Below are positions 19,045 to 28,486 of a stretch of 33,380 nucleotides of DNA, piece after piece (positions within the stretch are counted from its first letter, which is position 1; each line of letters starts with the position of its first letter). Location: the NCBI GenBank assembly GCA_001512375.1, contig LFRN01000211.1, positions 1-33,380 of the forward strand, read 5' to 3'. The notes beneath the pieces were generated by a model that searched no databases, was not told where the DNA came from, and was given only the letters and a program-made list of their open reading frames with translations. This DNA is from Candidatus Methanoculleus thermohydrogenotrophicum (GTDB lineage: Archaea > Halobacteriota > Methanomicrobia > Methanomicrobiales > Methanoculleaceae). A program made the position numbers and the translations under genes.

Positions 19045-19725
19045 TCATGTATCCACATACGTCTCCGGCACCTGGATCTTCAGATGGTAGGCTTTGAGGC
19101 ACCGGGCGTTGATGACGAAGTAATAGTCGCGGCACCCCTCGTAGAAGACCTTCACCCACTGTTCCTTCCGGAGTTCGGGTTTGTCTTTCATAGCGCGGAA
19201 ATAAGCGGAGTTGAGGGTGACGATATGGACAAACCGGTTCGGGTCGTGGGCGTCCATGACCTGGCAGTTGAAGAGCGGGAACTCGTCGTTCATGGGTGTG
19301 ATATCTGAGTAGTCGAGGCGCCAGATGGGGAACGGGATCGTGACGATCCCGGTGGTCCCCGATCCCCGGCCATCGATGGTTGCATAGGTCACCCACTTTG
19401 TGGTGGCGGGCACGGCCGTGGGCTGGGGTGTGGTTATGTTCGGCCGGCTCTCGTCGAACGAGATATGATAGGTCGCCGGGTCAACAAACCCGATCTTCTT
19501 CGGCTTTCCGTCCCAGGTTGGCGTCGGTGTGGGTGTCGGTGTCGGTGTCGTAGGGGGTGCCGTGGGGGCGTGGGTTGGTGTCCAGGCCGGGGTGACGGGC
19601 TCGGGCTCCCGGGGCGTCCGGAGGGGTGGGAGTTCCCCGGTCATCGCCGGCTTTACAACGAGGGCTATCACGAGGACAACCACGATGGCCAGGATGACAT
19701 ATACAAAGTCTTTCTGCTCCGCCAT
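19045..19725 (-). CDS. Membrane-anchored protein with TP-rich linker and unknown extracytoplasmic domain
   Basis: DFVYVILAIVVVLVIALVV transmembrane segment, PTTPTPTPTPTPTW linker, then a ~150 aa domain. Confidence 0.75.
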   Translation of the reverse strand: MAEQKDFVYVILAIVVVLVIALVVKPAMTGELPPLRTPREPEPVTPAWTPTHAPTAPPTTPTPTPTPTPTWDGKPKKIGFVDPATYHISFDESRPNITTPQPTAVPATTKWVTYATIDGRGSGTTGIVTIPFPIWRLDYSDITPMNDEFPLFNCQVMDAHDPNRFVHIVTLNSAYFRAMKDKPELRKEQWVKVFYEGCRDYYFVINARCLKAYHLKIQVPETYVDT

Positions 19726-19926
19726 ATCGTTACCTTCTCTGGTTGCGGGGGGGTGTGCGACCTTGCCCCTGAAACAGGGGGTAGGAAAAAATATCTCCCT
19801 GTTTGAAAGATTCTTTCCACAAATTGGTGGCCTGCCACACAGTATCTCTGATGCTGGTATCGTTGCACTTCCGGCTACAAATACCTGCCTGATCCCGCCT
19901 GCGGCCGCGAACAGGCGATTTACACA

Positions 19927-19947
19927 AACCCATTATAGAGATGGGTT
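19927..19947. promoter_or_regulatory. Inverted repeat upstream of archaellin promoter
   Basis: AACCCAT-TATAGAG-ATGGGTT perfect 7-bp arms; TATA-like CTTTTATAC at ~19977-19985. Confidence 0.5.
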
Positions 19948-20067
19948 GCTGAGAAATTGCTCTGTGATCAAATAATCTTTTATACAGGATGGTGTACATG
20001 CTCTCGTGTAACCGTATTGGCCGGATGCGACGCTCATCCGGACTCCGGTAACAGGAGGAAACGTTTC

Positions 20068-20667
20068 ATGAGTAAATTGGTGAAAAATGAAGATGCATTC
20101 ACCGGTCTTGAGGCTGCGATCGTGCTGATCGCGTTTGTCGTGGTTGCCGCGGTCTTCTCGTACGTGATGCTCAGCGCCGGGTTCTTTGCAACCGGGGAGG
20201 CGCAGAGGGTCGTGGATACGGGCGTTGCGCAGGCAACCTCAAGCCTTGAGCTATCAGGGCCGGTGATCGTGAACGCGTCTGCGGATGATCAGGTGGGTAA
20301 CATTACATTCTTCCTGAGGCTATCTGCCGGCGGGACACCGGTGGATATGCAGAAGGTAACCTTCACCGTTTCGACGACTGATAATCTGACAACCTACACG
20401 TATGATAATGTTACCCATATCTGGTATAAGGGTGGAGTCAACAGGACTACTGATGATCTGAAGAATGAGCTGCTCGAACGGTTCGAGACGGTGGAGATCG
20501 TGATCCCGGGGGGTACTCCGGGGGGTACTGCGCCGCCCGAGTTGCCTGATATCAAATCGGACGACCCCTTCACCATAGAGGTCAAGCCCGACGTCGGTGC
20601 GAGGCTCCTGATCAACCGGGTAGCGCCAGCTGACTTAAAAAAGGAGCATAAATACGAGGTCTACTGA
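20068..20667 (+). CDS. arlB: Archaellin (flagellin) 1
   Basis: KNEDAFTGLEAAIVLIAFVVVAAVFSYVMLSAGFFATGEAQ class III signal and archaellin N-terminus; AGGAGG upstream at ~20053. Confidence 0.95.
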   Translation: MSKLVKNEDAFTGLEAAIVLIAFVVVAAVFSYVMLSAGFFATGEAQRVVDTGVAQATSSLELSGPVIVNASADDQVGNITFFLRLSAGGTPVDMQKVTFTVSTTDNLTTYTYDNVTHIWYKGGVNRTTDDLKNELLERFETVEIVIPGGTPGGTAPPELPDIKSDDPFTIEVKPDVGARLLINRVAPADLKKEHKYEVY

Positions 20668-20672
20668 GGTGA

Positions 20673-21386
20673 ATGAGCATGATGAAACTATTTAAGAACG
20701 AGGATGCATTCACCGGTCTTGAGGCTGCGATCGTGCTGATCGCGTTTGTCGTGGTTGCCGCGGTCTTCTCGTACGTGATGCTCAATGCCGGGTTCTTCGC
20801 AGCCCAGGAGGCGCAGAGGACCGTGCACACCGGGTCGCAGCAGGCCAGTTCCAGCCTGGAAGTCATCGGTGATGTCTATGGGAGGACCAATAATACAACT
20901 ATGAGCCCTGAGAAACCGGGATGCCTGGAGTGGATCGAGTTTACCGTTGGGAATACCGCTGGCGGCACACCGATCGATATCACCCAGATGCTGGTGACGT
21001 TTACCAGTGGAAAGGATGCAATGGTCATACCGTTTAGCGCCAGTGCCTCAATCGAAGGCATTAACAAGACTGGCCAGGATGACGAAGAGAAGGCCAGAGA
21101 TGCCATCCTTGCCGCTGCCAAAACAAGCGACAGCAAAGGCGCCTGGGGCGTCATTATGACTTATAATGACGTTGGTGTGAATGCTACGGGCGACCCCACG
21201 AACAGGAACAACCTCCTCGAACCCGGTGAGCAGTTCGTCCTGGTGGTCGCGTTTCCACGAGAGGGGGACGGGACAGTGCTGACACCCAACACCAGGTTCT
21301 CTGTGAACCTTCAGCCAGCAGCCGGTGCGGGGTACCCCATCAAGAAGACCGTGCCATCGACCATCTATAAGGTGAACAGACTCTAG
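20673..21386 (+). CDS. arlB: Archaellin (flagellin) 2
   Basis: MSMMKLFKNEDAFTGLEAAIVLIAFVVVAAVFSYVMLNAGFFAAQEAQ; tandem paralogue of archaellin 1. Confidence 0.95.
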   Translation: MSMMKLFKNEDAFTGLEAAIVLIAFVVVAAVFSYVMLNAGFFAAQEAQRTVHTGSQQASSSLEVIGDVYGRTNNTTMSPEKPGCLEWIEFTVGNTAGGTPIDITQMLVTFTSGKDAMVIPFSASASIEGINKTGQDDEEKARDAILAAAKTSDSKGAWGVIMTYNDVGVNATGDPTNRNNLLEPGEQFVLVVAFPREGDGTVLTPNTRFSVNLQPAAGAGYPIKKTVPSTIYKVNRL

Positions 21387-21423
21387 GGTGAACACCCTGC
21401 CCCCCACTAACCCTCTTTTCTCC

Positions 21424-22400
21424 GGTGTCAGTCGTAATCACCGTGCGGGCAACCTCTGCCTGCAACAAGAGTTATTGGGTCCAACAGATATCTCGTGATA
21501 TCACGGGGCATGATCGTCCTGCACGCCCGTGCCCCCCGGGGGCGCTCGGGCGTTTCCACGAACATGGCGGAAACCACCTCCAGGACCCCGATACAGTGCC
21601 CACCACAGCGTCTCGACGACCCGGGGATCCGGTAGGGGGCGCGACCGTTGAACTTTATCCTCCGGTAGAGGGAGATCATCATCAACTGCCGGCGAACGGG
21701 ACGGCGATGAGGAGGAGCAGTGCCGCCGTGATCCGGGAGAAGAACGTCGCGTGGCCGGCATACTTCCCACCGGTTTCGGGTCGGCGCCGCTCAAGGCGCA
21801 AGTATCCCGTAGACCGCAAGCACCCCCGCCGGTGGGTAGAGTGCGCCTGGGGTACCAGATATCAGGGGCGATGCCGTGGTCGGTGCTCAAAGCATCGGGA
21901 GGTTCCAGGCATGGGCGGCGGGCGGACCCGGACGGCACAGGCCACAGCGATGAGGGAGATCGCCACCCGGGGTTGGATGATCGCTTCACCCCTCCGGTAA
22001 TCCAGGTAGAGCGCCGGCAGGAGTTCCGCAAAGACGATCAGTGGCGAAGACCGCGACGCGGCTCATGCCAGGCCGGGGCAAAGGAGGATACCGGAGATAC
22101 CACCGGGCAGGGAGGGACCGAGAGGAACTCCACCATCCCTTCAACGGTGCGGGAACCACCTGGACGACGACCTCGGCTGACCCAGTGAACTCCCCCTTCA
22201 GACCCCCCACGCCAGGTTCGCCCCTCTGGTGGACGTAAAACGCGAGCCTCTCCGTACCAAAATGGGCTTTGCCTGCATGTGAGGGCTCGATGCAACGGAG
22301 TATCCTCCAGCGACCCTGCTGTCCGGATGCTGCACAATCCCGGCTCATACGCCCCTGCGCCTCCAGCCAGGATCCAGAAAGCGGGAGCAGGTATGTGACA
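21424..22400 (-). pseudogene. Decayed coding segment, possibly a former membrane-protein gene
   Basis: Minus-strand fragments in different frames: FYVHQRGEPGVGGLKGEFTGSAEVVVQVVPAPLKGWW (~22240-22130), LPALYLDYRRGEAIIQPRVAISLIAVACAVRV (~22020-21925), KYAGHATFFSRITAALLLLIAVPFAGS* (~21765-21682). Confidence 0.4.
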
Positions 22401-22468
22401 GAGATTAGAACACTCTAATACTTCCAGAAATCCAACATCCATGTAGGTAAATTTTATTAATCATAACA

Positions 22469-23290
22469 ATGATATACTCCAACAATATGGTGGGGGTAGA
22501 CCAGGCCCAGATCGATAAGATACTTGCCGGTGCATCTTCCGACGATCCGGAGGAACGTCTCGACGCACTTGAGAAGGAGCTGGACTTCGTCAAGACGTCG
22601 ATCAAGCGGCTGCTCATCGATCTGCGGGAGCGGATGAACGAACTGGACAACCCGTTCACCAGCGCCGTCACATACACAGGAAATCGGCTCGAGCGGCCGG
22701 ATCTCACCGTTGATGATAAAGATGAGGAGCCCATTCCCGACGATGTGCCCCCACCCGGACTGCAGAAGACCGGGAAGACTGCCGGGGAGCCTCAGAGCCC
22801 GCTCATCGGCAGCCTGGACAGGGGCCTCCTCCCGGAAGAGACTGCAGGCGCCCACATCCCCCTGGGGGGGCTGTCCACGCCCCCGCAGGTAACCCCCCCC
22901 GGAAAACTCAAACTCCAGAGGGTCCACCAGCTCTTTGAGTGGGTGAGCCAGGGGTGCAGAAAATACGGCCACGAGCGCATGACGGCCATGATCGACGCCT
23001 ACTGGTCGATGGGCTACATCGCTGATGAAGCCTCAGACCAGATCCGCGAGATCATGCGGATAGTCCCCGAGACCCGGGGCGACGTCCAGTATATCGGCCC
23101 AAACGAGTTCGTCTCAGAACTCTACGTCTTAAATCGGATCCTCGATCCCGACGATGCGACACTCGACCGGGAGATGATCGAGGTGCTGATGCTCACCCGC
23201 CGCAACCCGGAGAAACAGGACGCCGGAGAACCACCCTCACATGAACGCGATGCCAGCGATACCTGGATCGACCTGCTGGACAGGATATGA
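22469..23290 (+). CDS. arlD: Archaellum accessory protein ArlC/D/E-type (FlaD-like)
   Basis: N-terminal coiled coil, long Pro-rich linker, C-terminal LFEWVSQGCRKYGHERMTAMIDAYWSMGYIADEASDQIREIM, immediately upstream of arlG/F/H/I/J. Confidence 0.85.
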   Translation: MIYSNNMVGVDQAQIDKILAGASSDDPEERLDALEKELDFVKTSIKRLLIDLRERMNELDNPFTSAVTYTGNRLERPDLTVDDKDEEPIPDDVPPPGLQKTGKTAGEPQSPLIGSLDRGLLPEETAGAHIPLGGLSTPPQVTPPGKLKLQRVHQLFEWVSQGCRKYGHERMTAMIDAYWSMGYIADEASDQIREIMRIVPETRGDVQYIGPNEFVSELYVLNRILDPDDATLDREMIEVLMLTRRNPEKQDAGEPPSHERDASDTWIDLLDRI

Positions 23291-23293
23291 TGG

Positions 23294-23797
23294 ATGTCAA
23301 GCGAAGCCTTCACCACAGCGATGTTTCTTATCACCGCCATCATTGCGGCTGGCGTACTCATTAACGCAGTCTTTCCAGTCATCTACACCCTTGCGGGCAC
23401 GATCTCGTCATCCTCCCACAATGTGGACGAACGGTTGAGCACCGACGTAAAGATCGTCACGACATATGCCAGTGGAGAGCGGAAAGAGGTCAGGATCTGG
23501 CTAAAGAACGTCGGAACGTCGAGGATCTCCCCATCAGACATAGGGAAGGCCGACGTCTTCCTCGGGGCCCGGGGGAACTTCACCCGGCTCGGCCTGGTAT
23601 CAGGTACACCGGTATCAAACCAGTGGACCTACGCGATCCTGGAGGATACCCAGAAGAACAACTGCTGGGACCCCGGCGAGACCCTCTACATCCAGGCCCA
23701 TAGTGACTGGATCCCCGAGACAGGTGAGATCGTCTACTTCCAGTTCGTCCTGCCCACAGGAGTTTCACGGTCGACCACCTTCACCGCAGGTACATAG
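23294..23797 (+). CDS. arlG: Archaellum stator protein ArlG (FlaG)
   Basis: MSSEAFTTAMFLITAIIAAGVLINAVFPVIYTLAGTISSSSHNVDERLSTDVKIVTTYASG; FlaG-type N-terminus. Confidence 0.8.
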   Translation: MSSEAFTTAMFLITAIIAAGVLINAVFPVIYTLAGTISSSSHNVDERLSTDVKIVTTYASGERKEVRIWLKNVGTSRISPSDIGKADVFLGARGNFTRLGLVSGTPVSNQWTYAILEDTQKNNCWDPGETLYIQAHSDWIPETGEIVYFQFVLPTGVSRSTTFTAGT

Positions 23798-23799
23798 CC

Positions 23800-24276
23800 A
23801 TGAGCGCGGGACCGCTCGTTGCATCCGGGATCGGCATCCTCCTCCTGGTCGTCACCGCCTACGTCCTGGTCGGCGGCACCCTCGCGACCACCGAAGTGAT
23901 GGTCGAAGCCCAGGGCAACCTCGCCATGTACCAGGAAGCCCGGATGCGGACGGCGATCGAGATCCAGAACACGACCCTGAGCGACCAGACCCTCTCTGTC
24001 GAGGTGAAGAACACCGGGAGCGAACCGATCGTCGACATCCCGCTGATCGACGTCTACCTCTGCATGGGGAACGACGCTCCCGTCTATGTCCCTTACGGGA
24101 AGGAGGATGTGAACTACTGGAACAATGCGGGGATAGACCCGGATCACATCCACCCCGGCCAGCTCGACCCCGGTGAGACCCTCACCCTCTCGATCACCCA
24201 CGAAGACAGCAAAAAACCCACCTGGGTCCAGGTCGTCACCCCGAACGGGGTCTCGAGTTCAACATACATAAGGTGA
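23800..24276 (+). CDS. arlF: Archaellum stator protein ArlF (FlaF)
   Basis: MSAGPLVASGIGILLLVVTAYVLVGGTLATTEVMVEAQ; FlaF-type N-terminus. Confidence 0.8.
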   Translation: MSAGPLVASGIGILLLVVTAYVLVGGTLATTEVMVEAQGNLAMYQEARMRTAIEIQNTTLSDQTLSVEVKNTGSEPIVDIPLIDVYLCMGNDAPVYVPYGKEDVNYWNNAGIDPDHIHPGQLDPGETLTLSITHEDSKKPTWVQVVTPNGVSSSTYIR

Positions 24277-24283
24277 CATAAGA

Positions 24284-25027
24284 ATGGCCATAAGTGAAGA
24301 CGCACAGAGCAGCATCCTCGAGATGCCGGACAAGTCGATCCTCTCGACCGGGAACTCCGAACTCGACAAGAAGATCGCCGACGGCCTCCCGCTCCAGTCA
24401 CTCACGCTCATCGAGGGCGAGAACGACACCGGAAAGAGCGTGCTGACCCAGCAGATCATCTGGGGAGCCTTAAAACAGGGCTTCAACGTCGACCTCTTCT
24501 CGACCGAGAACACGAGCAAGAGTTTCCTCTCCCAGATGGAGTCGATGAGCCTCGATATCTCCGACTACTTCGCCTGGGGCTACCTCCGGATCTTTCCCAT
24601 GCACGTCGTCGGGTTCGAGTGGACACGCGAGAAGATGCAGGGGACCCTCGAACGGATGATCGCCCACATAGAGCAGAGCAAAGCGCAGGTGATCGTCATC
24701 GACTCGCTCACGCTCTTCACCGAGTACGCAAGGCAGGACACGGTCCTGACGTTCTTCACGAACTGCAAAAACCTCGTCGACCACGGCAAGACCATCCTGA
24801 TCACGCTGCACACCTACGCCTTCGTCGAGGACGCCCTCGTCCGTATCCGCTCGATCTGCGACGCTCACCTCTTCATGAAGAAGGCGCTCATCGGCGGCAA
24901 GTACGTCATGATGCTCGAGGTCGTCAAAGTCCGCGGCGCGCGAAAGACCACCGGTAACATCATCAGTTTCGAGGTCCACCCCGGATACGGCATCAAGATC
25001 ATCCCGGTCACAGTTGCGAAGGTGTGA
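24284..25027 (+). CDS. arlH: Archaellum RecA-like ATPase ArlH (FlaH)
   Basis: GNSELDKKIADGLPLQSLTLIEGENDTGKSVLTQQI; VIVIDSLTLF; position before arlI. Confidence 0.96.
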   Translation: MAISEDAQSSILEMPDKSILSTGNSELDKKIADGLPLQSLTLIEGENDTGKSVLTQQIIWGALKQGFNVDLFSTENTSKSFLSQMESMSLDISDYFAWGYLRIFPMHVVGFEWTREKMQGTLERMIAHIEQSKAQVIVIDSLTLFTEYARQDTVLTFFTNCKNLVDHGKTILITLHTYAFVEDALVRIRSICDAHLFMKKALIGGKYVMMLEVVKVRGARKTTGNIISFEVHPGYGIKIIPVTVAKV

Positions 25028-25030
25028 GAC

Positions 25031-26884
25031 ATGGGATCGGCGCTTGAAGCAACGGTAACCCTCCCCTTTGAGCCCGAGCCCATTGATGAGGGGAACGACT
25101 GCTACAACAACGTAGAGTCCTGCGTCCTCTACCGGATGCTCCCGGCAAACGCCCGCGATTATGTCAAGGAGAGTCCCCACCTCCTCGAGTACCTCCACAT
25201 CCTGCCGGTCAACACCGTCGGGATCCCGCTCTTCCTCTCGGAACTGAAACGGGACCTGAAGTCGATGGAGAATCCGAACATCATCTACCCCGTCAGCGAG
25301 ACAACCTTCATCCACATCTTCCCGGACCCCGACGATGTACGGAACTGGTATATCCCGATCGAACCCTCGTTCCTGCACTCCGTAAAAGCGATCCTCCCGA
25401 TGGTCGAGGAGAGACTCATCGACATGATCGACGCCCTCGACGAAGATCCGGTGACCGAGGAGGCACGTATCGAGGTGCTCAGGAACTTCATCCGGCAACT
25501 TGTGTATATCAAGCAACCGGGCGAAGTGATCGATGAATCCCTGCTCGCCGGCGGGACACCAAAAGACCTCAAAGGCCGGATCATAAAATTCCTCACCACC
25601 GATATCGGCGCACCGGCAAAACCCGAGGTGGAAGGGGTCCCGGTACTCGCCGACGGCCGGATCGTCCTCTCGCGGCAGGAGTACACGGCACTCGAGTACC
25701 TGATGGTCCGCGACAAGATTGAGATGGGGGTACTCAAACCCTTCCTCTCCGACCCCTACATCGAGGATATCACCTGCAGCGGCGTCGGACCGATCTTCAT
25801 CGAGCACAAAATCTTTAAGGGTTTAAAATCGGTCGTCGGGTTCCGCGACTCGAAGGAACTCGACAGTTTCGTCATCAAACTCGCCGAGCGGATAAAACGG
25901 CCCCTGACCTACAGAGACCCCATCGTGGACGCGACCCTCCCCGACGGTTCGCGTATCAACATCGTCTACGGGACCGAGATCAGCAAGCATGGCAGCAACT
26001 TCACCATCCGTAAGGTGAGCAAGGTCCCCATGAGTATCATGCAGGTCATCGAGAGCGGGACGTGCGACTACATGATGGCCGCATACCTCTGGATCTGCCT
26101 TGAGTTCGGGATGTCGGTATTCGTCTCCGGAGAGACCGCAAGCGGCAAGACGACGACTTTAAACGCCTTAACGACCTTCCTCCCGCCAGAGAACAAGATC
26201 ATCACCATCGAGGATACACCTGAACTGACGGTCCCCCACAGGAACTGGACCCGTGAGGTCGCGAAAGCCAAGGGAAAGGGCGAGGGCGAAGGCTCTGAGG
26301 TCACGATGTTCGACCTCCTCAAAGCCGCCCTCCGTCAGCGTCCAAACCAGATCCTGGTCGGCGAGATCCGTGGTGTGGAAGGATCAGTCGCGTTCTCCGC
26401 GATGCAGACCGGCCACCCGGTGATGAGCACCTTCCACGCCGCGTCGGTCGAGAAACTGATTCAGCGTCTCTGCGGGGATCCGATCAACATCCCAAAGACC
26501 CACGTCGACAACCTCAACCTGGTCATCATCCAGAGCGCCGTGAAACTCCCCCATGGTGGAACCGTCCGGCGGATGCTCAGCATCAACGAACTCGTGGGCT
26601 ACGATCCCGAGACAGAGGGGTTCTCCTTCATGGCAGCATTTGTCTGGGATCCTGCAACTGACACCTTCACCTTCACCGGCAAGGGGAGCAGTTACCTCCT
26701 CGAGAGCAAGATCGCGACGATGCTCGGCATCCCCGAGAGCCGCGTGGCTGAGATTTACGACGAAGTCGAGAAACGCGCCAGGATCCTCGAGCAGCTCCAC
26801 AAGGCGGGGTACACCCACTTCTGGGACCTCTTCCACATGATCACAAAGATCAAGAGACACGGTCTCCTCGCCATCGAGGTGTGA
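25031..26884 (+). CDS. arlI: Archaellum motor ATPase ArlI (FlaI, type II/IV secretion ATPase)
   Basis: Walker A GETASGKTTTLNAL; IITIEDTPELTVPHRNWTRE; LRQRPNQILVGEIRGVEGSVAFSAMQTGHPVMSTFHA. Confidence 0.97.
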   Translation: MGSALEATVTLPFEPEPIDEGNDCYNNVESCVLYRMLPANARDYVKESPHLLEYLHILPVNTVGIPLFLSELKRDLKSMENPNIIYPVSETTFIHIFPDPDDVRNWYIPIEPSFLHSVKAILPMVEERLIDMIDALDEDPVTEEARIEVLRNFIRQLVYIKQPGEVIDESLLAGGTPKDLKGRIIKFLTTDIGAPAKPEVEGVPVLADGRIVLSRQEYTALEYLMVRDKIEMGVLKPFLSDPYIEDITCSGVGPIFIEHKIFKGLKSVVGFRDSKELDSFVIKLAERIKRPLTYRDPIVDATLPDGSRINIVYGTEISKHGSNFTIRKVSKVPMSIMQVIESGTCDYMMAAYLWICLEFGMSVFVSGETASGKTTTLNALTTFLPPENKIITIEDTPELTVPHRNWTREVAKAKGKGEGEGSEVTMFDLLKAALRQRPNQILVGEIRGVEGSVAFSAMQTGHPVMSTFHAASVEKLIQRLCGDPINIPKTHVDNLNLVIIQSAVKLPHGGTVRRMLSINELVGYDPETEGFSFMAAFVWDPATDTFTFTGKGSSYLLESKIATMLGIPESRVAEIYDEVEKRARILEQLHKAGYTHFWDLFHMITKIKRHGLLAIEV

Positions 26885-28485
26885 CGTTGTTTGAGGACGT
26901 AACCGAACGACTGCGGCAGGCGAACCAGGGCAGGATGCCGTTTGAAGACCAGATAGAGTACCTCAAAGGCCTCCGTTCATCCATCCTCGAGAACAAGAAG
27001 ATGGAGCAGGACCTGCTCTTCATGTACACCTACATGGCCGCCATCACCACGGCAGCCGTGACCAGGCCCGAGATCTTCGAATATACATCCGAGAGGTTCG
27101 AGTACGTCCCGTCGCGCTACATTGCAAAGGCCCAGCGCCTGGTCGCTGGATGGGGCTACAGTTACGCTGAAGCGCTCCGGGCGGTTGCTGAGCGGTGCAG
27201 GAACAAGACCCTTCAGAGCATGCTGAACCGCTATGCAAACTCCATCGACGCCGGGGTTCCCGACGACGACTTCATCACCACGGAACTCGAGAGCATCAGG
27301 AGTATTTACAGAAACACGTTCGAGCAGGGGATCGAGCTCCTGAAGAAATGGGGCGACGCCTACATCGCGATGCTCCTATCGGCCGCGCTCGTCGCGATCA
27401 TTATCATGATATCGGTGGCGATCTACGCCCCTGGTGGGATAGGTGCGGCGCTCAATACCGCATACCTCCTCATCATCGGCATATCGGTCTTCGGCCTTGC
27501 GATCATGTACCAGGCTGTCCCCGACGACCCGAGGACGCACGGGCTTACCACGATCTGCTCCAGGGAGCAGCGCATCATCCGGAGATGGGAGCGCCTGATC
27601 TTGCCGACCGTCTTCGCAATCACGCTTATTCTTATCCTGATCGGCGCCAACGCCGGCGTTATATTCCTGATCGTTGGCCTGCTCCTGGTGCCCCTCGGGA
27701 TCATCGGCTACATCGACGATACCAACGTCATCAACCGTGACACCGACTTCGCCACGTTCATCCGCAGCCTCGGGTCAGTGATGGGGAGCAGGGGCATCAC
27801 CACTGGCGATGCTCTTCAGGAAGTGGACAAAAAATCCCTCCCTCATCTGGAACCGTTCATAGACTCGGTATCGTCGAGACAGAACCTGGGGCTCGATGAA
27901 ACGGGGAGCTGGAGGAAGTTCATCGGGGAGACCGGCAGTTACCTGGTCTACAAGTACATGAACATCTTCCGTGACGCAGTGGCCCTCGGCGGCTCCCCTG
28001 ACGAGATAGGAAAGATCACCGGTTCGTCGATGCTCGAGCAGGTTCTCCTCAGGAGGAAACGCGACATGATGGCGAAGGGGTTTGTCGTCCTGCTCGTGCC
28101 AATGCACGCGGCGATGATCGGGATCTTCGTCTTCCTCTTCGAGATCCTGCTTTCGATGTCCCACGCGATAACGAAAGTGATGAGCCATTTTGCGGAGACC
28201 TCGGCAGCACTCACAGGGGGGTCGTCCACGATCGGCGGCAGCATGGCGATGTCCTTAAACCTCTTCGTAGACTTCCCTGAAGATACGATGCGGGCCTACG
28301 TGGTGACGATCCTCTTAATGCTGACCATTGCAAACATTCTTGCAGGAAAGATCGTCATGGGCGGCGACCGGTACATATATTACCTCTTCACAAGCCTGCT
28401 CTGCGCGGCTACCGGCATCATCTATATCGTTGCACCGTTCATCGTGAGCGCATTCTTTACCATTCCAGTATTTACGGGGATATAG
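26881..28485 (+). CDS. arlJ: Archaellum membrane platform protein ArlJ (FlaJ)
   Basis: Polytopic T2SF-type protein with duplicated domain directly after arlI (GTG start overlaps the arlI stop). Confidence 0.95.
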   Translation: MTLFEDVTERLRQANQGRMPFEDQIEYLKGLRSSILENKKMEQDLLFMYTYMAAITTAAVTRPEIFEYTSERFEYVPSRYIAKAQRLVAGWGYSYAEALRAVAERCRNKTLQSMLNRYANSIDAGVPDDDFITTELESIRSIYRNTFEQGIELLKKWGDAYIAMLLSAALVAIIIMISVAIYAPGGIGAALNTAYLLIIGISVFGLAIMYQAVPDDPRTHGLTTICSREQRIIRRWERLILPTVFAITLILILIGANAGVIFLIVGLLLVPLGIIGYIDDTNVINRDTDFATFIRSLGSVMGSRGITTGDALQEVDKKSLPHLEPFIDSVSSRQNLGLDETGSWRKFIGETGSYLVYKYMNIFRDAVALGGSPDEIGKITGSSMLEQVLLRRKRDMMAKGFVVLLVPMHAAMIGIFVFLFEILLSMSHAITKVMSHFAETSAALTGGSSTIGGSMAMSLNLFVDFPEDTMRAYVVTILLMLTIANILAGKIVMGGDRYIYYLFTSLLCAATGIIYIVAPFIVSAFFTIPVFTGI

Positions 28486-28486
28486 C

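Noticed and set aside
20506-20531. GGGGGGTACTCC/GGGGGGTACTGC tandem microrepeat in archaellin 1
   Set aside because: Real but small (PGGTPGGT linker); not enough to infer phase variation, since the unit is in-frame.
21494-21505. Perfect 12-bp palindrome CGTGATATCACG
   Set aside because: Short isolated palindrome within the decayed segment with no promoter context.
24470-25807. 445 aa minus-strand ORF
   Set aside because: Antisense shadow of arlH/arlI in GC-rich DNA; composition dominated by D/E/V/R with no recognisable domain.
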